Assembly (NCBI RefSeq): GCF_009674535.1
Contig: NZ_WKJK01000016.1
Span: 100,515 to 164,514, forward strand
Direction of reading: 5' to 3'
DNA: 64,000 nt
Origin: Duganella guangzhouensis
Lineage (GTDB): Bacteria > Pseudomonadota > Gammaproteobacteria > Burkholderiales > Burkholderiaceae_D
A program made the translations under genes and the position numbers. Below, piece after piece: positions 1 through 8,364 of this stretch. Positions within the stretch are counted from its first letter, which is position 1. Every line of letters starts with the position of its first letter. The notes beneath the pieces were generated by a model, which was not told the origin of the DNA, ran no database searches, and saw only the letters and a list, made by a program, of their open reading frames with translations.

Positions 1-470
1 GCCACGTCTTCGTTGATGAAATTCAGGCGCTCGGCCTTGCCGCGGCCGCCATTGGCTTCCAGCTTGTAGGTCGGGTTGAGCATATAGCCCTTGCCGGTAT
101 CCATGTTCAGCTTGACTTCATCGCCGGTGAAATAGTCGCCGAAGCGCCAGATCTGCACATGGCCCTTGGCCTCGATCTCATCCTCGACCTGGCGGTAGCA
201 GGCGTCATCGGCCTTGACCCGGGTCTTGTCCTTGACCAGTTCGGCGTCGCGTTCGAGGATCAGCTCGCGCTCGGGGCGGCCGCTGATATCCTCGGCCTGC
301 ACGGTGGTGACGGCGTTCTTGTCCTCCACCCGGGGCGCGCGCTGCGGCTTGAGTGTGGTCTGCCCATAGGCATACGCCGGCAGCGCCGAGACGGTAACGA
401 TAGCGGACAAGGCATACGCCAGGCGCTGCGGTTTAATTTTGGGGGCCAGTAGCCAGCGCATGCGACTCAT
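1..470 (-). CDS. lptD: LPS-assembly protein LptD, N-terminal part (cut by window start)
   Basis: LptD is the outer-membrane beta-barrel that inserts lipopolysaccharide into the outer leaflet. Only about 156 N-terminal residues are in the window and the frame stays open through base 1. The protein opens MSRMRWLLAPK, followed by a hydrophobic segment ending SALPAYAYGQ, which I read as a signal peptide. The LptA-like beta-jellyroll domain follows (TVQAEDISGRPERELILERDA at the start, then GHVQIWRFGDYFTGDEVKLN and TGKGYMLNPTYKLEANGG). The call rests on this domain and on position, since lptD commonly diverges from amgK-murU in beta- and gammaproteobacteria. The ATG at 470 is preferred; a second Met lies three codons in. 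No strong ribosome binding site is visible. Confidence 0.85.
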   Translation of the reverse strand, partial: MSRMRWLLAPKIKPQRLAYALSAIVTVSALPAYAYGQTTLKPQRAPRVEDKNAVTTVQAEDISGRPERELILERDAELVKDKTRVKADDACYRQVEDEIEAKGHVQIWRFGDYFTGDEVKLNMDTGKGYMLNPTYKLEANGGRGKAERLNFINEDV

Positions 471-569
471 GAAAAGACTGGATGAAACACCATGACAGGC
501 GATTTTTTGATTTGAATCCCTTATTATATGGGAATCTCCACCGAACGCCGGATTCCTCGGCACGCTTCA
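471..569. promoter_or_regulatory. Divergent spacer between lptD and amgK
   Basis: This 99-base spacer must hold the promoters of both divergent genes. A -10-like TATTAT at 522-527 faces amgK and overlaps an upstream in-frame ATG at 528. If that -10 is used, the 528 start could not be transcribed, which favours the ATG at 570 for amgK. No convincing -35 element is seen, so the assignment is weak. Confidence 0.3.
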
Positions 570-1613
570 ATGTCTTTATTACAGAATTTAACCACCGATA
601 CACGTCTGGAACTGCTGGTCACTTGGCTGCGCGGCCTGAACGTGGTAGATGTGGACAGCCTGCGTCCAGCCTCGGCCGACGCCAGTTTCCGCCGCTATTT
701 CCGCCTCGACGTGCTGCCGGCCCACCAGGCCACGCTGGGCCTGACCCTGATCGCCATGGATGCGCCGCCCGAGCGCGAAAACGTGCTGGGCTTTGTCAAG
801 CTTGACGAAATGCTCACACATGCCGGCGTCACCGTGCCGCGCATCGTCGCCACCGACTACGAGGCCGGCCTGATGTTGTTGTCCGACCTCGGCACCACCA
901 CCTATTTGTCGGCGCTGAACCACGATAACGCCTCGGCCATGTACGCCGAAGCGCTGGAAGCGCTGGTCAAGTTCCAGCTGACCAGCCGGCCGGACGTGCT
1001 GCCGGAATACGACCGCGCCTTCCTGCAGCGCGAAATGAATCTGTTCCCCGAGTGGTACATCGGCAAGCACCTGAACGCCACGCTGACTGAAAAACAGGCA
1101 GCCACGCTGCAGGGCGTGTTCGACGCCATTCTGGCCAACGTCACCGCCCAGGCCCAGGTCTATGTACACCGCGACTACCATTCGCGCAATCTGATGGTGG
1201 TCGACGCCGGCAATCCGGGCGTGCTGGACTTCCAGGACGCGCTGTACGGTCCGATGACCTACGACGTCGCCTCGCTGCTGCGCGACGCCTACGTGCAATG
1301 GGACGAGGAACTGGTGCTGGACTGGGCCATCCGCTACTGGCAGCACGCCAAGTCGCTCGGCCTGCCGGTGGCGCCGGACATCGACGCCTTCTACAAGGAC
1401 TTCGAATACATGGCGCTGCAGCGCCACCTGAAGATCCTCGGCCTGTTCTGCCGCCTCAACTACCGCGATGGCAAGGCCCAGTATCTGGACGATCTGCCGA
1501 CCGTGATGGAATACGTGCGCAAGACCGCCGGCCGCTACAAGGATCTGAAGCCGCTGATCAAACTGCTGGATCTGCTGGAAGACCGTGAGCCGCAAGTCGG
1601 CTACACCTTCTGA
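570..1613 (+). CDS. amgK: N-acetylmuramate/N-acetylglucosamine kinase AmgK (APH-fold)
   Basis: AmgK is a cytosolic anomeric sugar kinase that makes MurNAc- or GlcNAc-1-phosphate and feeds recycled peptidoglycan sugars back to UDP-MurNAc, by-passing MurA and the fosfomycin block. The 347-residue protein has the aminoglycoside phosphotransferase fold. The catalytic loop reads HRDYHSRN with H200 and D202, and the Mg-binding DFQDA motif starts at D220. The start MSLLQNL at 570 is chosen over the ATG at 528 because the latter overlaps a possible -10 element. The stop is followed after 10 bases by murU, the next enzyme of the route. The pairing with murU makes the call firm. Confidence 0.9.
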   Translation: MSLLQNLTTDTRLELLVTWLRGLNVVDVDSLRPASADASFRRYFRLDVLPAHQATLGLTLIAMDAPPERENVLGFVKLDEMLTHAGVTVPRIVATDYEAGLMLLSDLGTTTYLSALNHDNASAMYAEALEALVKFQLTSRPDVLPEYDRAFLQREMNLFPEWYIGKHLNATLTEKQAATLQGVFDAILANVTAQAQVYVHRDYHSRNLMVVDAGNPGVLDFQDALYGPMTYDVASLLRDAYVQWDEELVLDWAIRYWQHAKSLGLPVAPDIDAFYKDFEYMALQRHLKILGLFCRLNYRDGKAQYLDDLPTVMEYVRKTAGRYKDLKPLIKLLDLLEDREPQVGYTF

Positions 1614-1623
1614 GGCTGCACGC

Positions 1624-2358
1624 ATGAAAGCGATGATTTTCGCCGCCGGCCGCGGCGAGCGCATGCGCCCGCTGACCGACACCACGCCCAAGCCGCTGCT
1701 GAAGGTGCGCGGCCGGCCGCTGATCGTCTGGCACATCCTCAACCTGGTGAAGGCCGGGATCACCGAGATCGTCATCAACCACGCTCACCTGGGCGACCAG
1801 ATCGAGCAGACGCTGGGTGACGGCAGCCAGTTCGGCGCCAAGCTGCTGTACTCGCACGAGGAGCAGGCGCTGGAAACCGCCGGCGGCATCGCCAAGGCGC
1901 GCCATCTGCTGGGCGATGCGCCGTTTGTGGCGGTGTCGGGCGACATCTACATGCCCTACTTCGACTTCGAGCAGGTCAAGGATGTGCTGAAGGATGAGGA
2001 CATGTGGGGCAATCCCTATCCGGCCGACAAGCGCGATATCTGCTGGCTGTACCTGGTGCCGAATCCGGATTTCCATCCGGACGGCGATTTCGGCCTGACG
2101 CTGTATTCGGTCAGCAACGAGGGATCGCCCAAGTGGACCTTCGGCAACATCGGCGTCTATCGTCCCGAAATGTTCGACCGCATCGCCGCCGGCGACTACG
2201 CCAAGCTAGGCCCGCTGATTCGCGAATACGCCGACAACAAGCAGGTCGGCGGAGAAGTCTACAGCGGCGAATGGCACAATGTCGGCACCGTGACGCAGCT
2301 GGATCTGCTGAACGCGCCGCTGGCGTCGCGCGCGCCAGTCAGCAAGGGTGTGCAGTAA
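1624..2358 (+). CDS. murU: N-acetylmuramate alpha-1-phosphate uridylyltransferase MurU
   Basis: MurU uses UTP to convert MurNAc-1-phosphate to UDP-MurNAc, the second step of the AmgK/MurU recycling branch. The 244-residue protein opens MKAMIFAAGRGERMRPLTD, the G-X-G-X-R-X-X-P-L-T nucleotidyltransferase signature, followed by TPKPLL, where the Lys contacts the nucleotide. Further family features are VINHAHLG, ETAGGI and SGDIYMP. The start at 1624 puts the nucleotide-binding loop right at the N-terminus, as in the family, so an in-frame upstream start at 1585 is rejected. Its TAA shares a base with the pepP ATG (TAATG), implying translational coupling. Confidence 0.92.
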   Translation: MKAMIFAAGRGERMRPLTDTTPKPLLKVRGRPLIVWHILNLVKAGITEIVINHAHLGDQIEQTLGDGSQFGAKLLYSHEEQALETAGGIAKARHLLGDAPFVAVSGDIYMPYFDFEQVKDVLKDEDMWGNPYPADKRDICWLYLVPNPDFHPDGDFGLTLYSVSNEGSPKWTFGNIGVYRPEMFDRIAAGDYAKLGPLIREYADNKQVGGEVYSGEWHNVGTVTQLDLLNAPLASRAPVSKGVQ

Positions 2359-3674
2359 TGAGCGCGCCCTACGCCGCCCGCCGCGCTCGCGTCCTGGCGC
2401 AGATGTCGCCGGGCGCGGTGGCGGTGCTGACCACCGCGCCGGAAGTCACCCGCAATGGCGACAGCGAATACCTGTACCGCCACGACAGCTACTTCTACTA
2501 TCTGACCGGCTTCACCGAACCGGAAGCCGCCGTGGTGCTGGTGGCCGCGCAAGGTGAGACGCCGGCGCGCACACTGCTGTTCTGCCGCGAGAAAAATCCC
2601 GACCGCGAAATCTGGGATGGCTATCGCTACGGTCCGCAAGCCGCGCGCGAGGCGTTCGGTTTCGACGAAGCCCACGCCATCGCCTCGCTGGACGATGCCA
2701 TGGCTGCACTGCTGTCGAATGTGCCGGCGCTGTATTACCCGTTGGGCGGTGAGTTGGATGTGCGCGTGGCCGGCTGGCTGAACGCGGTGCGCGCCAAGTC
2801 CCGCAGCGGCGTCACTCCTCCCGCATCCACGGTCGACCTGCTACCGCTGCTGGACGAAATGCGTCTGCTAAAGGACGAACACGAACAGGCCATCATGCAG
2901 CGCGCCGCCGACATCTCGGCCGCCGCTCACGCGCGTGCGATGCGCGCGGCCCGTGCCGGCGTCCACGAATATGAACTGGAAGCGGAACTGCTGTACGAAT
3001 TCCGCCGCAACGGCGCGCAGGCGCCGGCCTACACCTCCATCGTGGCGACCGGCGCGAACGCCTGCGTACTGCACTACAACAGCAACAACGCGCAATCGCA
3101 GGACGGCGATCTGGTGCTGATCGACGCCGGCTGCGAGCTGGATGGCTATGCATCCGACATCACCCGCACCTTTCCGGTCAACGGCAAATTCAGCGCGCCG
3201 CAAAAGCGTTTGTATGAACTGGTGCTGGCGGCGCAGGATGCGGCGTTTGCCGCCATCGCCCCCGGCCTGCCCTACTCCGGTGCGCACGAGGCGGCGGTGA
3301 AGGTGCTGGCGCAAGGCATGCTGGATCTGGGCCTGCTGCAAGGCAGCCTGGATGAGATCATCGCCGAAAAGCGCTACACCCAGTTCTACATGCACGGCAC
3401 CGGCCACTGGCTGGGCATGGACGTGCACGACGTTGGCCAGTACCGCGACGTCAGCCAGGCCGACAAGCCATCGCGCCCGCTGCAACCGGGCATGGTGGTG
3501 ACGGTGGAACCGGGCATCTACGTGCGTCCGGCCGAAGGCGTGCCGCAAGAGTATTGGCACATCGGCATCCGCATCGAAGACGATGTGCTGGTGACGGCCG
3601 ACGGCTATACCATCCTCAGCGCCGCCGCGCCCAAGACGGTGGCCGAGATTGAAGAATTGATGCGGCATGACTGA
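2358..3674 (+). CDS. pepP: Xaa-Pro aminopeptidase PepP (M24B)
   Basis: PepP is a cytosolic dinuclear-metal peptidase that removes an N-terminal residue preceding proline. The 438-residue protein has the aminopeptidase-P N-terminal domain (about residues 1-130) and a pita-bread catalytic domain. All five metal ligands are present: D256 in IDAGCEL, D267 in ASDITRTF, H350 in HGTGHWLGMDVHD, E384 in TVEPGIYV and E407 in RIEDDVLV. The start ATG overlaps the murU stop by one base; a longer in-frame extension back to 2004 runs through murU and is not real. The last 8 bases overlap ubiH, the same pepP-ubiH adjacency as in Escherichia coli. Confidence 0.94.
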   Translation: MSAPYAARRARVLAQMSPGAVAVLTTAPEVTRNGDSEYLYRHDSYFYYLTGFTEPEAAVVLVAAQGETPARTLLFCREKNPDREIWDGYRYGPQAAREAFGFDEAHAIASLDDAMAALLSNVPALYYPLGGELDVRVAGWLNAVRAKSRSGVTPPASTVDLLPLLDEMRLLKDEHEQAIMQRAADISAAAHARAMRAARAGVHEYELEAELLYEFRRNGAQAPAYTSIVATGANACVLHYNSNNAQSQDGDLVLIDAGCELDGYASDITRTFPVNGKFSAPQKRLYELVLAAQDAAFAAIAPGLPYSGAHEAAVKVLAQGMLDLGLLQGSLDEIIAEKRYTQFYMHGTGHWLGMDVHDVGQYRDVSQADKPSRPLQPGMVVTVEPGIYVRPAEGVPQEYWHIGIRIEDDVLVTADGYTILSAAAPKTVAEIEELMRHD

Positions 3675-4806
3675 ACTGGATTACGACATCGCCATCTGCG
3701 GCGCCGGACCGGCCGGCATGGCGCTGGCCGCGCTGCTGGTCAAGCGCGGCATGGCCGCCGCCCGCATCGCCCTGATCGACGCCAAGACGCTGGCCCAGGC
3801 CAGCAAAGATCCGCGCTCGCTGGCGCTGTCCTGGGGCAGCCGCCAGATCCTGGAACAGATCGCCGCCTGGCCCGCCGTGGCCACCGCCATCGAACAAATT
3901 CACGTCTCGCGTCGCGGCCAGTTCGGCCGCAGCCTGATCGACCGCAAGGACTACGATTTGCCGGCGCTGGGCTACGTCACCCGCTACGGCGACATCGTCA
4001 GCGCGCTGGGCGCCGTATGCGAACAAGCCGGCATCACCGCGCTGCGCCCGGCGCGCGTGATCGCGCTGGACGAAGAAGCCGATGCCGTCACCCTGATCCT
4101 CGACAGCGAAGGCGCGCCGAAAACCATCCGCGCCGCCATCGTGGTGCAGGCCGAAGGTGGCCTGTTCAACGAGCAGCAAACCCGCGCCCAGAATCGCGAC
4201 TACCAGCAAACCGCCATCATCGCCCAGGTGCGCAGCAGCACACCGCCGCCGCACCGCGCCTATGAACGCTTCACCGAACAAGGCCCGCTGGCGCTGCTGC
4301 CGCAGGATGACGAATACTCGCTGGTGTGGTGCGTGCGTCCCGACACCGCCGACCAACTGCTGGCCCTCAACGACGCCGGCTTCCTGCAAGCGCTGAGCAA
4401 AGCCTTCGGCGACCGCGTCGGCGCGTTCACCCACGCCACACCGCGCCTCGGCTTCCCCTTAGGTTTGAACGCCGCCGCCCACAGCACCAATCGCACCGTC
4501 GCCATCGGCAATGCCGCGCAAACGCTGCATCCTGTGGCCGGCCAAGGTTTGAATCTCGGCCTGCGCGACGTCACCGTGCTGGCGCGCCTGCTGGCCCAAC
4601 AAGCCACGCCGACAGCGCTGACGCAATTCATCGCCCAACGCCAGAGCGACCGCACGACCACCGTGCGCATCACCGATACCATGGCCCGCATCTTCGCCAA
4701 CGACTCGCCGGCACAAGCGCTGCTGGGCCTCTCACTAGCCGCCATCGACATCATCAGCCCCGCCCGCAGCCTGCTGGCCGAACTGATGATGTACGGCCGC
4801 CGCTAA
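3667..4806 (+). CDS. ubiH: UbiH/UbiF/VisC-family FAD-dependent ubiquinone hydroxylase
   Basis: This is a flavin monooxygenase of the ubiquinone-biosynthesis hydroxylase family, which adds a ring hydroxyl using O2 and NAD(P)H. The 379-residue protein has an N-terminal Rossmann FAD motif GAGPAG (residues 12-17), the family segment DPRSLALSWGS, and the second FAD motif GNAAQTLHPVAGQGLNLGLRD starting near residue 281. Position directly after pepP, with an 8-base overlap, favours UbiH over UbiF or UbiI, but regiospecificity cannot be read from sequence alone. The C-terminus is short and hydrophobic, consistent with loose membrane association. Confidence 0.82.
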   Translation: MTELDYDIAICGAGPAGMALAALLVKRGMAAARIALIDAKTLAQASKDPRSLALSWGSRQILEQIAAWPAVATAIEQIHVSRRGQFGRSLIDRKDYDLPALGYVTRYGDIVSALGAVCEQAGITALRPARVIALDEEADAVTLILDSEGAPKTIRAAIVVQAEGGLFNEQQTRAQNRDYQQTAIIAQVRSSTPPPHRAYERFTEQGPLALLPQDDEYSLVWCVRPDTADQLLALNDAGFLQALSKAFGDRVGAFTHATPRLGFPLGLNAAAHSTNRTVAIGNAAQTLHPVAGQGLNLGLRDVTVLARLLAQQATPTALTQFIAQRQSDRTTTVRITDTMARIFANDSPAQALLGLSLAAIDIISPARSLLAELMMYGRR

Positions 4807-4817
4807 CTAAGACAAAC

Positions 4818-6086
4818 ATGCGATATCTGATCGGCTTCCTGAGCGCGAGCTTGTGTTTGCTGACCCAGGCGGCGGAGCGGCCGACAACGGTGCCGGACCT
4901 GCTGGCACCGCTTTACGTCCGCGAACTCGCCACCGAAGCGGAGCAGGGCGACGTTCAGGCTCAGTTGACGCTTGGAGCGCTTTATCAGCAAGGCAAGCAC
5001 GTCAAGCAGGACTACGCCAAGGCGTATCACTGGTTCGCGCTGGCGGCGGCAAAGAATAATCCGGAAGGCCAATTGCAACAGGGCTGGATGGATCAATATG
5101 GCAAGGGCGTGCCGGTCGACCTCCCGCAGGCGGCGCGGCTTTATCGCGCCGCAGCCGAACAAGGCAACGCCTCCGCCCAATATCACCTGGCGCAATGTTA
5201 CCGCACTGGCAGTTGTACTGATCTGGATGATCAGCAAGCGCAAACATGGCTGCGCAAGTCGGCGGATCAAGGCGATGACCGGGCACAGGCCAGCCTTGGC
5301 TACATGCTCGACAACGGTCAGGGTGGCCATCCTGATCACGCCGAGGCTCGGCGCGGGTATATCAGCGCGGCGACGGCTGGCAATAGCACCGCCATGTACA
5401 ACCTCGGTGTCTTCCATGAAAACGGCACCAGCATCGTGCGGGATTACCGTCAGTCACATGCCTGGTTCGCACAAGCCGCAGAGGCGGGCGACGATACCGC
5501 CGTCGCCAAGCTGGGCGAACACTTCGAAATGGGGCATGGGGTGGAGAAAGACCTGGACAAGGCATTCGCCCTGTACCTGCAGTCCGCGCAGGCTGGCGAC
5601 GCTTACGGACAGCTACGCCTGGGCACTGCGTATCAGGAAGCGATCGGCGTTAAACGCGACTACCTGAAGGCCGCCGAGTGGTATAAGAAATCGGCCGATC
5701 AGGGCGACAGCGAAGCGCAGCGCAAGCTGGCGCTGCTCTATCAGACTGGCGACGCCGGCGCGGTCACTACCGAAGAGACGATGCGGTATCTGAGACTATC
5801 GATCAGTCAAGGCAATCAGACCGCCGTGGCGGATATGGGCATGTTCATGCTGTATGGTCTGAATCCCGACAACAGCGGCGCCGCCGCCAATGCGGTGGTC
5901 ATGTTCAAACGCGCGGCAGAACAAGGGAATGCGGTGGGCCAGATGCGCCTGGGACGCGCCTACAGCCTCGGCCTGGGCGTGCCGAAAGACGCCCAACTAG
6001 CGCAACAGTGGCTGCGCCGCGCAGCCGACCAAGGTAATGCCGATGCCCTGCAGTTCCTGGAACGGGTTTATCACATCCATCAGTGA
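4818..6086 (+). CDS. Secreted Sel1-repeat protein
   Basis: This 422-residue protein has a signal peptide (MRYLIGFLSASLCLLTQAAE, cleavage near residue 18-19) followed almost entirely by Sel1-like helical repeats. About eleven repeat phases can be counted from recurring A-x-x-G-(D/N)-x-x-A-Q and W-(Y/F/L)-x-(K/R/Q)-(A/S)-A motifs. Sel1 solenoids usually bind other proteins and often act as periplasmic or outer-membrane scaffolds; no catalytic domain is seen. The ATG at 4818, 11 bases after ubiH, is chosen because it gives the signal peptide; the open frame extends upstream through ubiH but that part is antisense noise. The 3' end overlaps the convergent gene by 7 bases. Partner and role are unknown. 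Confidence 0.8.
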   Translation: MRYLIGFLSASLCLLTQAAERPTTVPDLLAPLYVRELATEAEQGDVQAQLTLGALYQQGKHVKQDYAKAYHWFALAAAKNNPEGQLQQGWMDQYGKGVPVDLPQAARLYRAAAEQGNASAQYHLAQCYRTGSCTDLDDQQAQTWLRKSADQGDDRAQASLGYMLDNGQGGHPDHAEARRGYISAATAGNSTAMYNLGVFHENGTSIVRDYRQSHAWFAQAAEAGDDTAVAKLGEHFEMGHGVEKDLDKAFALYLQSAQAGDAYGQLRLGTAYQEAIGVKRDYLKAAEWYKKSADQGDSEAQRKLALLYQTGDAGAVTTEETMRYLRLSISQGNQTAVADMGMFMLYGLNPDNSGAAANAVVMFKRAAEQGNAVGQMRLGRAYSLGLGVPKDAQLAQQWLRRAADQGNADALQFLERVYHIHQ

Positions 6087-6571
6087 GCGACGGCGCTGTC
6101 ATCCGCTGGCTGCTGATGCAGCACACCCGCCCGCGCGCGGCCAAAGCTTTCCGCTTTCGCACTCATGCAACGGACGTTGGAGACGGCACGCCCAAAGCGG
6201 GTCACCAACTGATTGGCATTGTCGAGCGCCACGGTAAATGACCATGTTTCATCCCAACAGTCGCCATCCCAGGAGTCATTGGCTAACACCACGGCACTGA
6301 AGTTACGCTGAAATACGTTGAACTTGCCCGGCTTGACCTCGCTCCATTTGCCATCCTCTCCCGCCGTGAAAACTTGAGCCTTTTTTCCGGCAATATGCAG
6401 ACGGACCTTCAATTCCAGCTCCGTCTTACCGCCTGCGGCGGGCTCCAGATCACGCAGCGCGCCCTCCCACTGACCATCGAGATAGGAAGACGTGGCAGGT
6501 TCGGCATCCGCCGCAAACGCCAGTTGAAAGGCGAATGCGGCGCACACCATAAATACGATTTTTTTCAGCAT
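6080..6571 (-). CDS. Small secreted protein of unknown function
   Basis: I do not recognise this 163-residue protein. It has a clear signal peptide (MLKKIVFMVCAAFAFQLAFA, cleaved before ADAEP) and a mature part that looks beta-rich, including LELKVRLHIAGKKAQVF and SFTVALDNANQL. Two Cys in the mature part (GDCWDETW and VRCMSA) could form a periplasmic disulfide. It starts 5 bases after the pntB stop on the same strand, so it is probably the last gene of the transhydrogenase transcript. Its stop overlaps the end of the convergent Sel1 gene. No function is proposed. Confidence 0.65.
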   Translation of the reverse strand: MLKKIVFMVCAAFAFQLAFAADAEPATSSYLDGQWEGALRDLEPAAGGKTELELKVRLHIAGKKAQVFTAGEDGKWSEVKPGKFNVFQRNFSAVVLANDSWDGDCWDETWSFTVALDNANQLVTRFGRAVSNVRCMSAKAESFGRARAGVLHQQPADDSAVAH

Positions 6572-6576
6572 CCGGA

Positions 6577-8049
6577 TTACTCGACCGCCTTGACCATGTC
6601 CTCGATGACCTTCTTGGCGTCGCCAAAGACCATCATGGTATTAGCCTGGTAGAACAGCTCATTGTCCAGGCCCGCGTAGCCGGAGGCCATCGAGCGTTTG
6701 TTGACGATGATGCTCTTGGCCTTGTACGCCTCCAGAATCGGCATGCCGGCGATCGGCGATTTCGGGTCTTTGGCAGCCGGGTTGACCACGTCGTTGGCGC
6801 CGAGGATCAGCACCACGTCGGTCTGGCCGAATTCGCCGTTGATGTCCTCCATCTCGAACACCTGATCGTACGGCACCTCGGCCTCCGCCAGCAGCACGTT
6901 CATGTGGCCCGGCATGCGCCCCGCCACCGGGTGGATCGCGTACTTCACCGTCACGCCCTTGTGCGTCAGCTTCTCCACCAGCTCCTTCAGCGAGTGCTGC
7001 GCGCGCGCCACCGCCAGGCCGTAGCCCGGCACGATGATCACGCTTTCCGCGTTGGCCATGATGAACGAGGCATCGTCGGCCGAACCGGATTTGACCGGAC
7101 GCTGTTCCTTGGCGCCGCCAGCACCCGCCTCCGCCGGCGCACCGCCAAAGCCACCCAGGATCACGTTGAAGAACGAACGGTTCATCGCCTTGCACATGAT
7201 GTAGGACAGGATGGCGCCCGACGATCCCACCAGCGAACCGGCGATGATCAGCATCGAGTTATTCAGCGAGAAGCCGATGCCCGCCGCCGCCCAGCCGGAA
7301 TAGGAATTCAGCATCGACACCACCACCGGCATGTCGGCGCCGCCGATCGGGATGATGATCAGCACACCCAGCACGAACGCGATCGCGGTCATCAGCAGGA
7401 ACGGCAGCCAGGCCGGCTCGGTGCCACCGGCCGCCACAAACGTCAGACCCAGGCCAACCATCACGATCGCCAGGATCAGGTTCAGCAAATGCTGGCCGGG
7501 GAAGCTGACCGGTGCGCCCTGGAACAGGCGGAACTTGTATTTGCCCGACAGCTTGCCAAACGCGATCACCGAACCGGAGAAGGTGATCGCGCCCACAAAG
7601 GTGCCGATGAACAGCTCGATGCGGTTCCCGGTCGGCAGCGCCTCGCCCAGCGCGGCAATGCCGAACGCGTGCGGCTCCGACACCGCCGCCACCGCGATGC
7701 ACACCGCCGCCAGGCCGATCAGCGAGTGCATCGCCGCCACCAGTTCCGGCATTTTGGTCATCTCGACCTTCTTGGCCAGCACCGCGCCAATGCCGCCGCC
7801 GATGATCACGCCCAGCGCCACGCGTCCCAGTCCCAACCCGCCGCCCGCCGCCACCGCTGCGGTGGCTTCCGACTGCAGCTTGAGGATCAGCGCAATCGTC
7901 GTCACGAACGCGATCGCCATGCCGGTCATGCCAAACGCATTGCCCTGGCGCGCCGTGGCCGGCGACGACAGGCCTTTCAGCGCCTGGATGAAGCACACCG
8001 ATGCGATCAGGTACAACATCGTCACCAGATTCATGGAGATGAAGTTCAT
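6577..8049 (-). CDS. pntB: NAD(P) transhydrogenase subunit beta PntB
   Basis: PntB is the membrane and NADP(H)-binding subunit of the proton-translocating transhydrogenase, which makes NADPH from NADH at the expense of the proton gradient. The 490-residue protein has an N-terminal membrane domain with about nine hydrophobic segments (residues 1-270) and a C-terminal NADP-binding domain III. That domain contains VIIVPGYGLAVARAQH, YAIHPVAGRMPGHMNVLLAEA and the loop DVVLILGANDVVNPAA. Length and motifs are normal. Its ATG overlaps the pntA2 stop by 4 bases (ATGA), so the three pnt genes are translationally coupled. Confidence 0.95.
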   Translation of the reverse strand: MNFISMNLVTMLYLIASVCFIQALKGLSSPATARQGNAFGMTGMAIAFVTTIALILKLQSEATAAVAAGGGLGLGRVALGVIIGGGIGAVLAKKVEMTKMPELVAAMHSLIGLAAVCIAVAAVSEPHAFGIAALGEALPTGNRIELFIGTFVGAITFSGSVIAFGKLSGKYKFRLFQGAPVSFPGQHLLNLILAIVMVGLGLTFVAAGGTEPAWLPFLLMTAIAFVLGVLIIIPIGGADMPVVVSMLNSYSGWAAAGIGFSLNNSMLIIAGSLVGSSGAILSYIMCKAMNRSFFNVILGGFGGAPAEAGAGGAKEQRPVKSGSADDASFIMANAESVIIVPGYGLAVARAQHSLKELVEKLTHKGVTVKYAIHPVAGRMPGHMNVLLAEAEVPYDQVFEMEDINGEFGQTDVVLILGANDVVNPAAKDPKSPIAGMPILEAYKAKSIIVNKRSMASGYAGLDNELFYQANTMMVFGDAKKVIEDMVKAVE

Positions 8050-8351
8050 GCCTTATCTCCCTGTTTGGTTTTTTTCTTGAACATCTCCAGCATGCGCTGC
8101 GTGACCAGGAAGCCACCGAACACATTGACGGCGGCCAGCGCCACCGCGACCGTGCCGGCCACCTGTCCCACCCAGCCGTCGGTCAGCGCGGCCGCCAGCA
8201 TGGCGCCCACGATGATGATGGCCGATACCGCGTTGGTGACCGCCATCAGCGGCGTATGCAGCGCCGGCGTCACGGTCCAGACCACGTGGTAGCCCACGTA
8301 AATGGCCAGTACAAAAATAATCAGATTGATGATGGTGTGGCTGACTTCCAT
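8046..8351 (-). CDS. pntA2: NAD(P) transhydrogenase subunit alpha part 2 (PntAB type)
   Basis: This 101-residue protein is the membrane part of the alpha subunit, encoded separately as in Rhodospirillum and many betaproteobacteria, whereas E. coli has a fused PntA. It has three to four hydrophobic helices (IINLIIFVLAIYVGYHVVW, AVSAIIIVGAMLAAAL, VAGTVAVALAAVNVFGGFLV) and a basic C-terminal tail FKKKTKQGDKA. It lies between pntA1 (13-base gap) and pntB (4-base overlap). The fold supplies transmembrane helices to the proton channel formed with PntB. Confidence 0.92.
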   Translation of the reverse strand: MEVSHTIINLIIFVLAIYVGYHVVWTVTPALHTPLMAVTNAVSAIIIVGAMLAAALTDGWVGQVAGTVAVALAAVNVFGGFLVTQRMLEMFKKKTKQGDKA

Positions 8352-8364
8352 GTCGGTCCCCTTG

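Noticed and set aside
528..569. Alternative 14-residue N-terminal extension of AmgK
   Set aside because: The upstream ATG overlaps a -10-like element and the extra residues are not part of the kinase fold.
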